From Ziziphus jujuba (lineage: Eukaryota > Streptophyta > Magnoliopsida > Rosales > Rhamnaceae): a stretch of 64,000 nucleotides of DNA. The translations under genes and the position numbers were made by a program. The stretch spans positions 24,671,001 through 24,735,000 of the forward strand of contig NC_083390.1 of NCBI RefSeq assembly GCF_031755915.1. Direction: 5' to 3'. Shown piece after piece: positions 11,266 through 22,784 of the stretch. The notes beneath the pieces are model-generated. The model was not told where the DNA came from. It saw only the letters and a program-made list of their open reading frames with translations, and made no database searches. Each line of letters starts with the position of its first letter. Position 1 is the stretch's first letter.

Positions 11266-11301
11266 ACGGATTCCGGTGCGATTTGGGACGGGGTGTTACA
11301 G

Positions 11302-11313
11302 CCTTCCCCCCTT
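11302..11313 (-). other. Polypurine tract
   Basis: AAGGGGGGAAGG in sense, separated by one base from the 3' LTR that begins at 11300. This is the expected primer for plus-strand DNA synthesis and fixes the element's orientation. Confidence 0.85.
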
Positions 11314-11385
11314 ACAAAAATTTCGTCCTCGAAATTTCCGCGCGTCACTAGAACAGATAAGGGTTCTGATCACGCACTTGCGCTT

Positions 11386-13245
11386 CGGGCTCCTACGTCG
11401 CTTCCTCGACTAAGTGGTTCCTTACCAACCAATCCATGCCCAACACTACTTCAAGTCCGGATAGATCCAACAGGATCAGGTCTGCTGCCATCACTTGATC
11501 TGTGAAATCGTCGGGCGTAGTCCTGGCTCCCTGCTGCGTCATAGCAAACACCCGGCCTTGACTTGTCTGCTGGGTTCTCCTTCCTCTACCTCGACTCGAT
11601 CCTGCAGACGGCTGTACTGATCCCGAAGAAACTCCTACTGGCTGACTCCCCTGGGAACTCTATCCTGGAAATACCCTTGTAGGCTGTGTCCGTCGACCTG
11701 CTTCTAGCACACTGCCACTACCATAAGGGCAATCCCTCCTTATGTGACCTGGCTGCCCACACCGAAAGCATAAACCATCCATCTGACACTGCCCAGAATG
11801 ATTCCCCCTACAAAGTGGACAAATCCGCGGAGAACTAATGCGTGACTGCTGATACGAGCTTGTATCCACACTGATCGAATGGCGAGCTAGCTGGGGCATG
11901 CGATAACTATCTCTCCTCTGGAATCTGCCTCGTGGGCTTAACCCATCACTGTCTGAGCCTGAGCTATGGCTCTTCTTAGCTGCCCCCTGTCGAGGTACTC
12001 CGCTATACGATCCTTCGAATGATCTGCGCCTCGAGGGTCTGTGTATCTCCTCCTATCTCTCTAGCTCGAGCGCTGCATCCCTGGCGGACTGATAGGTGGG
12101 ATGTACTGATCCAGAAAGGGTGTAGCCGATGCTCTCTTTCAATCCGTCTATGAACCTCACCTTCTTCGTGTGATCGTCGGGAATCAGGTGCATGCAGAAT
12201 CCTGATAGTTCTCGGAATCTCCTCTCGTACTCGGTCACTGTCATGTTCCCCTGTCGCAGTTCCTCGAACTCTCTCCTTCTCGCCTCACGGTACGCAGGAG
12301 GACAAAACTCTATCAATGGCAGTTGTTCATCCCAGCTACCACGAAACTGCATAATGCAAGACCTTAGCATGTCTTCTAATGTCTGGATTGTGCGCTCTGC
12401 TTGTCCATCAGATTGTGGGTGAAAAGCGGTGCTGTAGTTAAGTCTTGCTCCTAGTGCATCAGCCAACTTCCGCCATAGTCGTGAAGTAAAGCGCGGATCT
12501 CGATCGGAGACGATGGCTAACGGTACTCCATGAAGTCTTACAATGCGTTGCACGAACAACTGGGCTAACTTCTCGGGCGAAAAACGTTCTCGTACCGGTA
12601 GGAAGTGTGCCGACTTGGTGAGACGATCAATGATTACCCAAATGCCGTCGTACCTTCTAGGTGTGGAAGGAAGCTTGAATACGAAGTCCATGTTGAGTTC
12701 TTCCCACTTCCACACGGGAATCGGTAAAGGTTGGAGTAGTCCCGAAGGCTTCTGTCTTTCTGCTTTCACTTGTTGACAAATCAAACACTTTGATACAAAG
12801 TCTGCCACTTCTCTCTTCATACCAATCCACCAATAATACTTAACAAGCGTCCGATACATCTTGGTACTCCCAGGATGCATCGCATACATCGAGCTATGCG
12901 CCTCCTCCAAAATCTCCTTCTTGAGTCCTGGGATATCCGGAACGCAAAGTCGTCCTTTATACACGAGGGCTCCATCCCTCCTTATGGAAAATTCCGGATC
13001 AAGACCTTCTTGTACCTTGCCCTTAATTGTCCTCAACTTAGGATCTTCCATTTGGGTCTCTACTATACGATCCACCAACACCGGTCGTACCTGGAAGCTA
13101 GCCATGAGAACTCCTAAAGGATGCATATGCATTAACACCCCCATCTTCTTCAACTCCACCATGAGAGGTAGTTGGATGACTTGGATGTGAGCAAGGGATC
13201 CAGTAGCCTTCCTACTCAAAGCATCTGCCACTACATTCGCCTAAT
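11386..13245 (-). pseudogene. Scrambled gypsy polyprotein: RNase H end/integrase, then Gag, protease remnant, integrase C-end
   Basis: One reading frame, minus strand, runs through about 1.85 kb with only TAG stops. Order in sense: RNase H tail VVADALSRK; integrase zinc-finger region with HPGSTKMYRTL, YYWWIGMKREV and CLICQQVK; integrase core with DFVFKLP, VIIDRLTKSAHFLP, IVSDRDPRFTS and FHPQSDGQAERTIQ, ending at LPLIEF (about 12305). The frame then jumps to mid-Gag (AYREARRREFEEL, VTEYERRFREL), the Gag tail and a CCHC zinc knuckle (CFRCGQPGHIRRDC, near 11740-11790). Next comes a protease-domain remnant that keeps GMDW but lacks the Asp-Ser/Thr-Gly active site, then the integrase C-terminal end (VRNHLVEEAT, EPEAQVRDQNPYLF). 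In normal gypsy elements Gag comes first. Stops are TAG at about 12053, 11660 and 11400. Confidence 0.85.
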
Positions 13246-13249
13246 AGTG

Positions 13250-15124
13250 ACTTTAACTTCCCTCTTGTGCAACTTTCCTTCTCATGCCCACTAATTAAGG
13301 ATAGTCAAATTGGTCCACGAGAACACGATCTGCAAGTCTTGGTCATAGTCGAACGCTAACCATAAGGTGCTTCTAAAGCATGCATCCTTAAACCAACAAC
13401 CAACTCTCGTGACTCGATCAGCACTTTAAAAGGTAAGATTAGAACTTAAGTCTAATTTCCTCAAATACTGGTATCACCAAGTTAAGGTTGAGATTAATTC
13501 ACTTGTCTTCGATTACCCTCCTAGTACTTACAATTATAAAACCCTTGCTCCTCATTGATTAACCAAGAATCTTAACCTCGACAAACATCAATCTTTCTTT
13601 TAACGAAATTCATCAAGGTCATGAATAAAATTTCTCAACATCCAAATACCATTCTTGAAAACCCTAAGTTTCCCCCATTTCAAATAAATTCCATGAATCC
13701 ACACCTTAAGCAATAAGAAATTTAAATCTTAATTCTAGCATCACCACCAATACTATGAACAAATCACTAGATCCTTAACCCATAAAAGTATTCCACACTT
13801 CTTAAATTCTAACTTCGTCCCAAAAATCATACTCCTTATCATTGTAAATTATCACCAACAATACCAACCACCTTGAATCGATGAAGCACCATCAATACGA
13901 ACCTTAAATCTCCAAGGAAATAAGATATCAAGATCTTAGCTTCTAGAATGAAAAATAACCATGCTTAAACATCCAACCATGCCTAAGGAATCATCCTCAT
14001 CTCATTAACCTCATCAACCACCAAGTAGAACTTTAGTCGCTATCCGGATCTTGCTTGATTCTCTAAACGCTGTCGTACCTTCTCTTTGTGAACGAAAGTT
14101 TAAGCACGAAATCCATATTTACATCTCCCTACTTTACTTGTCGGTGACTTAAGTACCTTTATTCGGATCTTGCAACTTCCTTTATCATGCCAAACCACCA
14201 TGTCATCCAGTGAGCATTCCATACGTCTTGGTACCCTTGTGGTGTATCGCATACTTTGAATCACGTGCTTCCTTTAAGATCTCCTTTTTGAACTCAACGA
14301 TACCCTGCTTTGGATTCTTAATTGGCGATACTTAACCTTAAGTCGCTTTTGGAAAAACCATAACAATAAACAAATAATAAAATATATTTTTCAAATATAC
14401 CTAACTTGCATAGGCAATTGTTAAAACTCCACATTGAAATTCATATCTTAAAATCCATAGCATAAAATAAAATATGCACGCTTGTAATGGAGGTACGTAC
14501 GACACCTTCTACATGTTACGTAATCCATGATTCCAACTGTCGCCGACACTCTGCTACCAATACAAACCAGGGTGGTTGCCTATATTGGCCGTCCAATTCC
14601 CCGGGCTCGTAGGCAACATGATCATGGGGCTAGCTCTACATGGACCACATTGGTTCGCCGCCTCCATATGGTGCAGTATAATATCAACAATATAATATAC
14701 AGATACATGTACGAGCACAAACCAAAAATACTTGAATAAAACACCTTTAATTTCAAATACCACTTTGAAAAGCATTTAAATTTTGATAATCGATCGGGAA
14801 AATATTTTGACGCCTTGAAATCGATCGACACACATCCTTAGGCAATCATCATTCTTCTCCATAAACGAAACGGATACCATTCACGATGATAAGCTTGACC
14901 TTCAAAAAGAAAAGGCATCCTCGACCATCGACTAGGCCATAGGAATTTCCCGTTAGGCTAGATGATCCTAATTGACACCCTCGAAGATTAGAGTTATTCA
15001 AACTCGGGCAACGAATTTACTTCGAGACAAACAGAAAGAACGCTTCCACGCGGGTAAAACGAGAGACTAGACATGGATGGGACACACAACAATGCACAGT
15101 CCCTTCAGAATACTAGAACCTAGA
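13250..15124 (-). other. Degenerate internal region of the gypsy element
   Basis: There is no open frame of note. Between about 14060 and 14330 the sequence is a decayed second copy of the integrase N-terminal region: it repeats the spacing and many words of 12640-12930, for example the CATACGTCTTGGTACCC stretch and the CTCCTTTTTGAACTC stretch, in the same orientation. The rest, including 14350-15120, has no recognised coding content. Confidence 0.55.
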
Positions 15125-15136
15125 GCTCTGATACCA
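15125..15136 (-). other. Primer-binding site (initiator tRNA-Met)
   Basis: TGGTATCAGAGC in sense, two bases after the 5' LTR. It is complementary to the 3' end of plant initiator methionine tRNA and is the usual start of minus-strand synthesis in plant gypsy and copia elements. Confidence 0.9.
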
Positions 15137-15138
15137 AC

Positions 15139-18100
15139 TGTCAGGACCCGTCCAGAATTCCTCCTCCGGAACCCTAGACAGCCCTGATCCCAGGGAAATA
15201 CCACCGAACCTTCCAACGGAAAATCCGGCAGCACCTCCCCTAAGGGATTTACTTACCACAAATTTACCTGCACTGAAAACACACTTCTATAATTGTTCCC
15301 TTATTCCTCCCACAAACTACAAATTGGTTCCACAAATTGCAGTACTTAAAAAAATAAATACAGTAATCCAGTGCAAAATAAATACAACAAGAGTGAAAGA
15401 AATATTACAACTGCAATAAAAGAATAACAGGGTACTGCCGAACTAAAACAGCGAGGAAGATCAAGTCCGTTCCGAGTGAACACCGACAACCTGGTACCTA
15501 GAGGAACGGAATTTAAGAGTGTGAGATGCTAATCATCTCAGTGAGCGACCCTACTACTCTACACTATCATACCACGGTAATAGGTATATAAATAATAATT
15601 ATTTGGAAATAATAATGTCTCTCAAAACCCTTACAATTCTCTCAGTTGGAAAGGTTCCCCTTTTAAAACATTTTCACAAAACCCTTTATTCATATTTCCC
15701 GAAAACCAAGACATCAATTAAATACCAGAAGCGGTAACAATTATATTTTTCATTAACATTTTATTTTTAAAACACAGTTCTGAAAATAATTTGATGCACC
15801 CACTATATACCAGTGGCGCCAATAGTACCCAGCGTCCCAAGGTACCGCCAGACAGGAGGTTATAGAAAGAAACCGGCATACGGTCGCATGGCGTCCCACT
15901 GCGCCGCTGCTAACCTGGTGTCCCGGCCAAAGGGGGGTGGCCGCCCTCTCCGATGGCATCCACAGGACACCCTCATAATATCAACCGCGCGCTACTCACA
16001 CCCACCTGCGCGCTAATCACATCACCTGCGCGCTAATCACACCCACCTGCGCGCTAATCACAACCGTGTGCACACTAACCATATCACATATACCATATCA
16101 CATAATCAGAACACCAGTACGTGCACGGTGCATCTAAAAATCATAAAATCCATAAATTTAAATCATAAAACAAATTTCACATTTTTCATAAGCATAGCGG
16201 GCATAATCCATCCGCTTGAACCGGGAAATTCTCCACAATTTCCTTATAATCCATACCATAAATTCCATGATTTTCAAATCCACCAACTTCCAAATCCATC
16301 AATTCAAATATCCACATTTTCCCAATAGCATAAATAATTTCTCGAAATATCATAATCAAATCTCATAATATTCCATGGGCATATTTTATAAAAATTGAAA
16401 TCACCAATATAACCAAATATTTTCTTTGAAATATTTGAAAATCAAATCATGCCCAATTTACCATTAAAACCACACCAATTTCAAAATCCTCAAAACCATA
16501 AAATAATTCCACACGGCATAAATTTGTAGAATTCGCATTTTCTTAAATCCAATAAATTCATAAATAATTCTACAATAAATCCAATAAATATTTGGCACAT
16601 AGAAATTAAATTCCAAATATTTAATTCACACATAATATATTCATCAATTAAATTCCCCAAAATTAATTTGAAGGTGGGTCACTCACCTTGTGCACGTATC
16701 TCAATCAAGATCCTCCGCAGGATCGACTCCGCTACTTGCACGTGCACCTAAAACATCCACAGTACCAAAACCACAAATATTAATATTTTATTCGGGTAAT
16801 CCCCAAATGGGTACCCGAGGAGCGAACACCAAACGATAACTAAAATTTACGAATTATATACCGAATCGAAGCTCGAGTGATGCTAATCACAGATCCGGTC
16901 TTAATTTCCGATGATCGTACCCGACGGGGTCGGAATTTTATCGGGAAGCTTTTCGGGTTTCGGCTCTGCAATTCTCCCAAACCGTCGCGAATTGGTGGAA
17001 ACGGAAGTCGGATTTGGGTTCAGGAGGTCGAACACTGCGGACTGGAGCTGGCCGGAATTTTCGGGGTACTCGCCGGAACAGTAATTTCCGGCGGGCCGCC
17101 ACGTCACCGGCAACCGTCGCCGGAACAGTAATTTCCGACGGTGGCCGTTTGCTGTGAAATTTTGCAGATTTGTAGATCGTGAGGAGAGCAATCCAACGGG
17201 ACCGACGGTGAGCAAAACGGAGGTCGGACGGCGGAGAAATCACCGTTTGAAGATTTTCGACCCCTCGCCGGAAAACGCTCCGATCCCGGCGCATCGGTGG
17301 TCCGATGGCCGTGATTTTTGGTGGGTAGGCCGGACTTGAGGAGAGGATGCTGGGTGTATGGCGCGTGTACTGTATATCGGCCGGAATAGTGCCGATTCGC
17401 GGTGGCCGGCGGTGGAGGGGAAAAATCGCCGCCAAACTTCGGACGTCCGATCCGGGCGCGTCCGGCGGCCGTTCGCCGTGAAATTTGGAGGTTTTGCCGG
17501 AAATGAGGTGGGCAAGCTTTCTGTCCGGCGCGTGTACAGTAACTCGGCCGGAACAGTGGCAAAATCCGGTGGCCGGCGGTGGCTCTCTCTCTCTCTCTCT
17601 TTCTCTCTCCTCTCTCTCTTTCTCTCTCTTCTCTCTCTTTCTCTCTCTTCCCCGAGAGTTTTTTCAAAATTAAAACCCTGCATGACACTGTTCATGCCAC
17701 GTGGACCACTCAGAAGCTGACACGTGGCATTTCACTGTTCACGACCCAAAAACATTAAAATAATACGGTATCCGGTAAACTTCAAACGTCCATAACTTTT
17801 TAACCACATGTCCGATTTAAGCGTGCCGCTAGTCTATGAACTCGTATCGACGAGTACTTTACAACCATACAAGAGTCAACTCACAATTACATCACAAGAA
17901 AAAGTCAACTCCCGGCACCTTTTAGACAGTTTACACTTCAACTTGTTTTGCCCATAACTTTCAAACCGTAGCTCCGTTTTCGACGTGCTACTAGTCTACG
18001 AACTCAGGGCGTCATGCACTTCGCCACGGTACCCTAGTCAACTCGAAATTCCCACCGAGTCAAAAAGTCAACTTTTGACCCCCTTCGGTCAACGGTCAAC

Positions 18101-18156
18101 AGTCAACCTCGGTCAACGTGCACGGATTCCGGTGCGATTTGGGACGGGGTGTTACA
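15139..18156 (-). repeat. 5' LTR of the gypsy element
   Basis: It is 3018 bases long and nearly identical to 8285-11300 at an offset of 6854, then 6856 after a GT insertion in GGCGCGTGTACTG near 17365. Differences seen by eye: C/T at about 15471 and 15824, C/T near 17153, G/A near 17293, G/A near 18100. Confidence 0.95.
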
Positions 18157-18161
18157 ATAAA

Positions 18162-18422
18162 GGTGCTGGTTCACTGGCTGCTAATCCGGTGTTTCATAGT
18201 CATACTAAGCATATCGAAATTGATGTCCACTTCATACGTGATAAAGTTTTAAATCACAGTTTGGAGGTTCATTATATTCCTTCCATTGACCAAGTAGAGG
18301 ATATTTTCACTAAGATCCTTTCCTCTGCTCGTTTCCAGTTCCTTCAAGACAAGCTCAATGTGGTTCTTCCCCCATTTCGCTTGAGGGAGAATGATAAAGA
18401 TAAGTCCGTGCAGTTGAGATAG
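18162..18422 (+). mobile_element. Ty1/copia element, part 2 (RNase H end)
   Basis: The copia frame resumes directly after the gypsy target duplication: GAGSLAANPVF, HTKHIEIDVHFIRDKV and QVEDIFTKILSSARF are the typical C-terminal end of copia RNase H. With one copy of ATAAA removed it continues WCDN at 8270-8281 in frame, so the gypsy insertion split an element that was still aligned at this point. Confidence 0.92.
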
Positions 18423-18603
18423 GTCTCTTAGCTCACATGTGAATTGATGTATCTGTTATACCAGTCAATGTATATCTAGTCAATATATATTTGATACCCT
18501 CTTGAACCACTGGATAAAGCTCACATCCTTGTATAAATAGCTGTATCATCTATTCAATAAAATAACACTTACTTTATTCCTTATTTTGTATGCTGCTTTA
18601 TCA
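18392..18603 (+). repeat. 3' LTR of the copia element
   Basis: It is 212 bases long with short perfect terminal inverted repeats TGATAAAG and CTTTATCA. It is preceded by a purine tract TTGAGGGAGAA (18381-18391) and contains TATAAATAG near 18534 and an AATAAAA signal. No matching 5' LTR is present upstream of 5680, so the element is 5'-truncated. The next base on the right is serpin-derived sequence. Confidence 0.8.
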
Positions 18604-19083
18604 TCTGGTCATAAACATGAAAGGATGGTCAACTGCAAACTCTGTGATTGGCTTCTTAGGAGGTGGATTCATTGACCATCCCAGAAGAAATTCAAAATTT
18701 GGTAATTAAACTCCCTCTGTCCCTTCCTCATTAACAGAAAAACATGATTTTTTAAGCAATTTTAGCGATATAAAGCTCGTTGCCAACTGAACAATCCATC
18801 ACCATCTCTGCGAAATCAGCATGAGGGTAATCGAAAGATGAAAGTGAGACCTGATTTCTACATGAGCTAGACAACATCCAAACCATACGAAAACTTCCAC
18901 TTTGGAATCCATAGCTTTGTCATTTTTGTCACTTTTTAAGGTTAAATTTCTGGTGTAGAAGTTTTGTATCAGGATTGAACATATGTAGCCCATCTTGTAG
19001 TATATTTTTTATTTTAGGAAGAATGATATCCATACAAAAATGTTGAAGATGCATGTATTTAAAGTCATATCCTCAATTATAAT

Positions 19084-21544
19084 TGTCAGGACCCGTCCAA
19101 AATTCCTTACTGGAACCCTAAACAAGCCCTGATCCCAGGGAAACCCTACCGGACCCTCCAATGGAAAATCCGGCAGAACCTCCCCTAAGGGATGGACTTA
19201 CCACAAATTCCTGCACTGAAAACACACTTCTATAACGTCCCCTTATTCCTCCCACAATACTATAAGTTGATTCCACAAATTTCAGCACTCCAAAAATAAA
19301 TAATGATAATCCAGTGCATAATAAATACATAAGTGTCCCATACAGTATACAGAGCTTCATGAAGTACTACTAAGTATAGAATACAACAAGAGGGAAAAAA
19401 GTATTACAACTGCAATGAAAGAAGAACAAGGTACTTCACGAACCAACATAGTGATGAAGATCAAATCTGCTCCGGATGAACACCGACAACCTGGTACCTA
19501 GAGGAACAAAATTTGAAAATATGAGATGCTAATCATCTTAGTGAGTGACCCTAACTACTATACAATATAATACCACGGTAATAAAGTAAATAAATAATAA
19601 TTAATTGGAACTAATAATTTTTCTCAAAACCCTTACAATTCTCTCAGTTGGAAAAGTTCCCCTTTTAAAACCTTTTAACAAAACCCTTTGTTCGTATTCC
19701 CCGAAAACCAAGACATCAATTAAATACCAGAAACAGTAATAATTATATTTTTAATTCCAATACAATTTCAAAAATTTTATTTTAAAATCCCAGTTCTGAA
19801 AATCACTTGATGCACCCACTATATACCAGTGGCGCCAACAGTACCCAGCGTCCCAAGGTACCGTCAGACAGGAGGTTATAGAAAGAAACCGGCATACGGT
19901 CGCGTGGCGTCCCACCGCGCCGCTGCTAACTGGTGTCTCAGCCATGGAGGGGCGGCCTACCCTCATCCAATGGCAACCACAGGACAACCTCATAAAATCA
20001 CCTGCGCGCTACTCACACCCACCTGCGCGCTAATCACATCCGTGTGCACACTAACCATATCACATATAAACAGAACACCAGTACGTGTATGGTGCATCTA
20101 AAAATCATAAAATCCACATATTTATTTTATATCTCAAAATCACAAATTTTCCATAACATACCGGGTTTATTCCGTCCAATTGAACCCGGAAATTCTCCAC
20201 AATTTCTTTATAATCAACATCATAAATTACATGAAAATTCAACTCCACCAACTCCCAAATCCACCGATTTAAATATCCACATTTTCCCAATAGCATAAAT
20301 AATTCTTAAAATATAATAATTAAATCACATAATATCCCATGGGCATACTTTATAAATATTGAAGTCACCAACATAAACAAATATTTTCCTTGAAATATTT
20401 AAAATTCAAATCATGCCCAATTTAATGTTAAAACCACAAGAATTTCTCAATCCTCAATACCATAAAATAATTTTCACATTTGCATAAATTTATATAATGC
20501 ATATTTTCTTTAATCAAAATAATTTCACCAATAATTCCACAATAAATCAATTAAATATTTGGCACATAGAATTTAAATTCCAAATATTCAAATTACATAT
20601 AATATTCACCAATTTAATTTCCAAAATTAATTTGAAGGTGGGTCACTCACCTTACGCACGTATCTCAATCAAGATCCTCCGTAGGATCGACTCCGCTACT
20701 CGCACGTGCACCTAAAACATCCACAATACACCAAACCACAAATATTAATATTTTAATCGGATAACTCCCAAATGGGTACCGGAGGAGCGAACACCAAACG
20801 ACATCTAAAATTTACGAGTTATATACCGAATCGAAGCTCGAATGATGAGGATCATGGATTCGGTCTTAATTTCCAGTGATCGGACCCGAGGTGGTCGGAA
20901 TCCCGCCGGAAAGCTTTCGGGTTTCGACTCCGAAATTCTCCCAAACCATCGTGAATTGGCAGAAAAGGATTCCAGATTCGGGTTCAAGAGGTCGCACACA
21001 GTCGGGAGGGATCGGCGGTGCAATTGGGTACTCGCTGGAACAGTAACTTCCGGCGAGCCGCGGCGAGCACCGGCAACCGTCGCCGGCGGCGGCGTGTGCA
21101 GTGGGCGTTGGCTGAGATTTTTTGCAGATTTGTAGATCGAGGGGAGAGGAATCCAACGGGACCGGCGGTGAGGCAAACGGAGTCCGGACGGCGGAGAAAT
21201 CGGGGTTTGAAGAATTTCGGCCCCTCGCCGGAAAAAGCTCCGATCCCGGTGCGTCGGAGGTCCGGTGGCCGTGAAATTTGGTGGGTAGGCCGGACTTGAG
21301 GAGGTGGTGAGGGGTGGCTGGCGCATGTGGCCTGCAAATGGCCGGAAAGGGGTCAATCGGCGGTGGCCGGCGGTGGAGGGAAAAATCACCACCGAATGTC
21401 CAGCGGCCAACGGCCTTGATCCGGGCGCGTCCAGCGGCCAACGGCCTTGAAATTTTGGGGTTTTGCCTGAAATGGGGAGAGGCGTCCGTCTGGCCGGCGC
21501 GTGTAAGGTGAATCGGCTAGAAAATTTAAAAATTCCAGCGGCTG

Positions 21545-21575
<31 letters not shown>

Positions 21576-22095
21576 CTCCCTTTCTTTCTCTCTCTTCCCC
21601 GAGATTTTTGTCAAATAAAAGCCACCGTTGTGGCACTGTTCATTCAACGTGGACCAATCAGGTGCTGACACGTGGCGTACTGTACACTTAAACCAGATAT
21701 AATAAAAAATTATGGTATCCGGCGAACTTCAAATGTCCATAACTTTTTAACCAAATGTCCGATTTAAGCATGCCACTAGTCTATGAACTCGTATTGACGA
21801 GTACTTTACAACCATACAAGAGTCAAAACAAAATTACACCATAAGAAAAAGTCAACTCCCGGCACCTTTTGGACTGTTTGCACCTCAACTTGTTTTGCCC
21901 ATAACTTTCAAACCGTAGCTCCGTTTTCGACGTGCTATTAGTCTACGAACTCGAGGCATCATGCACTTCGCCACAGTACCCTGGTCAACTCGAAATTTCA
22001 ACTGGAACAAAAAGTCAACTTTTGACCCGCTCGGTCAACGGTCAACCTCGATCAACGTGCACGAATTCCGATGTGATTTGGGACGGGGTGTTACA
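19084..22095 (-). mobile_element. Solo LTR of the gypsy family in serpin pseudogene
   Basis: It is 3012 bases long, TGTCAGGACCC..GGTGTTACA, flanked by perfect 5-base duplications ATAAT (19079-19083 and 22096-22100). There are no internal sequences, so it arose by recombination between two LTRs. It is clearly diverged from the LTRs of the 8285-18156 element and therefore older. Confidence 0.93.
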
Positions 22096-22245
22096 ATAAT
22101 AGTGTCTGATAACCTTGAAATCCTCAAATGATCCATAAGATTGCTCTCCTTGGCTTGTATTTTTGTCATGAAGAGGTACACGAATAGTTTTCTCATCGTA
22201 AGGTGAAAATCTTTGTCCCGAGTAGACGAGACATGGCTATGAATG

Positions 22246-22780
22246 AATTGCTGGAGACAGCAAACTAAAGAGTAAACCAAAAATTGATTTTTATTAATTA
22301 ATATTTTAATTAGTACACTCTCACTCACACAAGTGAAAAATTCACACTAACACACACTCATTTGACACTTGACTTTTAATTGCTCACACTAGACACGACA
22401 CAAACTACTTATTACACTCTTCTCACTTAATAAAAGACAGACACACACACTCACATACACTTTCCTTTTTTCTATTAGTATTGGACAAAACACAAAAACT
22501 CATACATCATCACCTTTTTATAGTAGTGAAGGTCGGTTGACTTGGATAATTCTAGATTTAATATATTAATATTTTAATTATAGATTTTTTTCTCATCAAT
22601 CCCAAGATATTAGCTGCCTAGCCCCATTCTTAAGAGAAATCAAGACAATTTTAGATTCTTCTAGAAAGTAATTATGAGTCGGCATTAATATTTATCAATA
22701 CTCTCCCTTTGTATCGACTCTTTTGAATGATTCTCTATTCACCATGTCTCCAACATCAACAAATTGACTATGCAATACCC
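22246..22780. other. Non-coding, serpin pseudogene intron region
   Basis: AC/CT-rich sequence with many CACAC and CTCAC words. No reading frame or known element was recognised. Confidence 0.4.
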
Positions 22781-22784
22781 TTCC

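Larger units (their letters stand above)
8285..11300 (-). repeat. 3' LTR of the gypsy element
   Basis: It is 3016 bases long, starting TGTCAGGACCC and ending GGTGTTACA on the plus strand (TGTAACACC..TCCTGACA in sense). It contains a GC-rich block with many CCGG and CGGTGG motifs (about 10080-10730), a (CT)n-type tract (10729-10797), CACGTG motifs (about 10851-10872), a W-box cluster next to the sense 5' end, and a short GCGCGC minisatellite (9131-9210). Long reading frames here are not conserved proteins. Confidence 0.95.
8285..18156 (-). mobile_element. Ty3/gypsy-type LTR element, young, non-autonomous
   Basis: A complete 9872-base element lies in minus orientation and is bounded by the 5-base target duplication ATAAA (8280-8284 and 18157-18161). 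The 5' LTR (sense) is 15139-18156 and the 3' LTR is 8285-11300, both TG..CA. A primer-binding site for initiator tRNA-Met follows the 5' LTR and a purine tract precedes the 3' LTR. By eye the LTRs differ by about five C/T or G/A substitutions and one 2-base indel over 3 kb, so the insertion is recent. The internal 3.8 kb has no reverse transcriptase and no protease active site, so it must have been mobilised by another element's proteins. It interrupts the copia RNase H reading frame. Confidence 0.95.

Noticed and set aside
15125..15136. Fragment of a tRNA gene
   Set aside because: TGGTATCAGAGC is the complement of the initiator tRNA 3' end used as a primer site; no cloverleaf surrounds it.
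19118..19360. Minus-strand frame of 80 codons in the solo LTR
   Set aside because: Counterpart frames are broken in other family LTRs, so there is no evidence for a protein.
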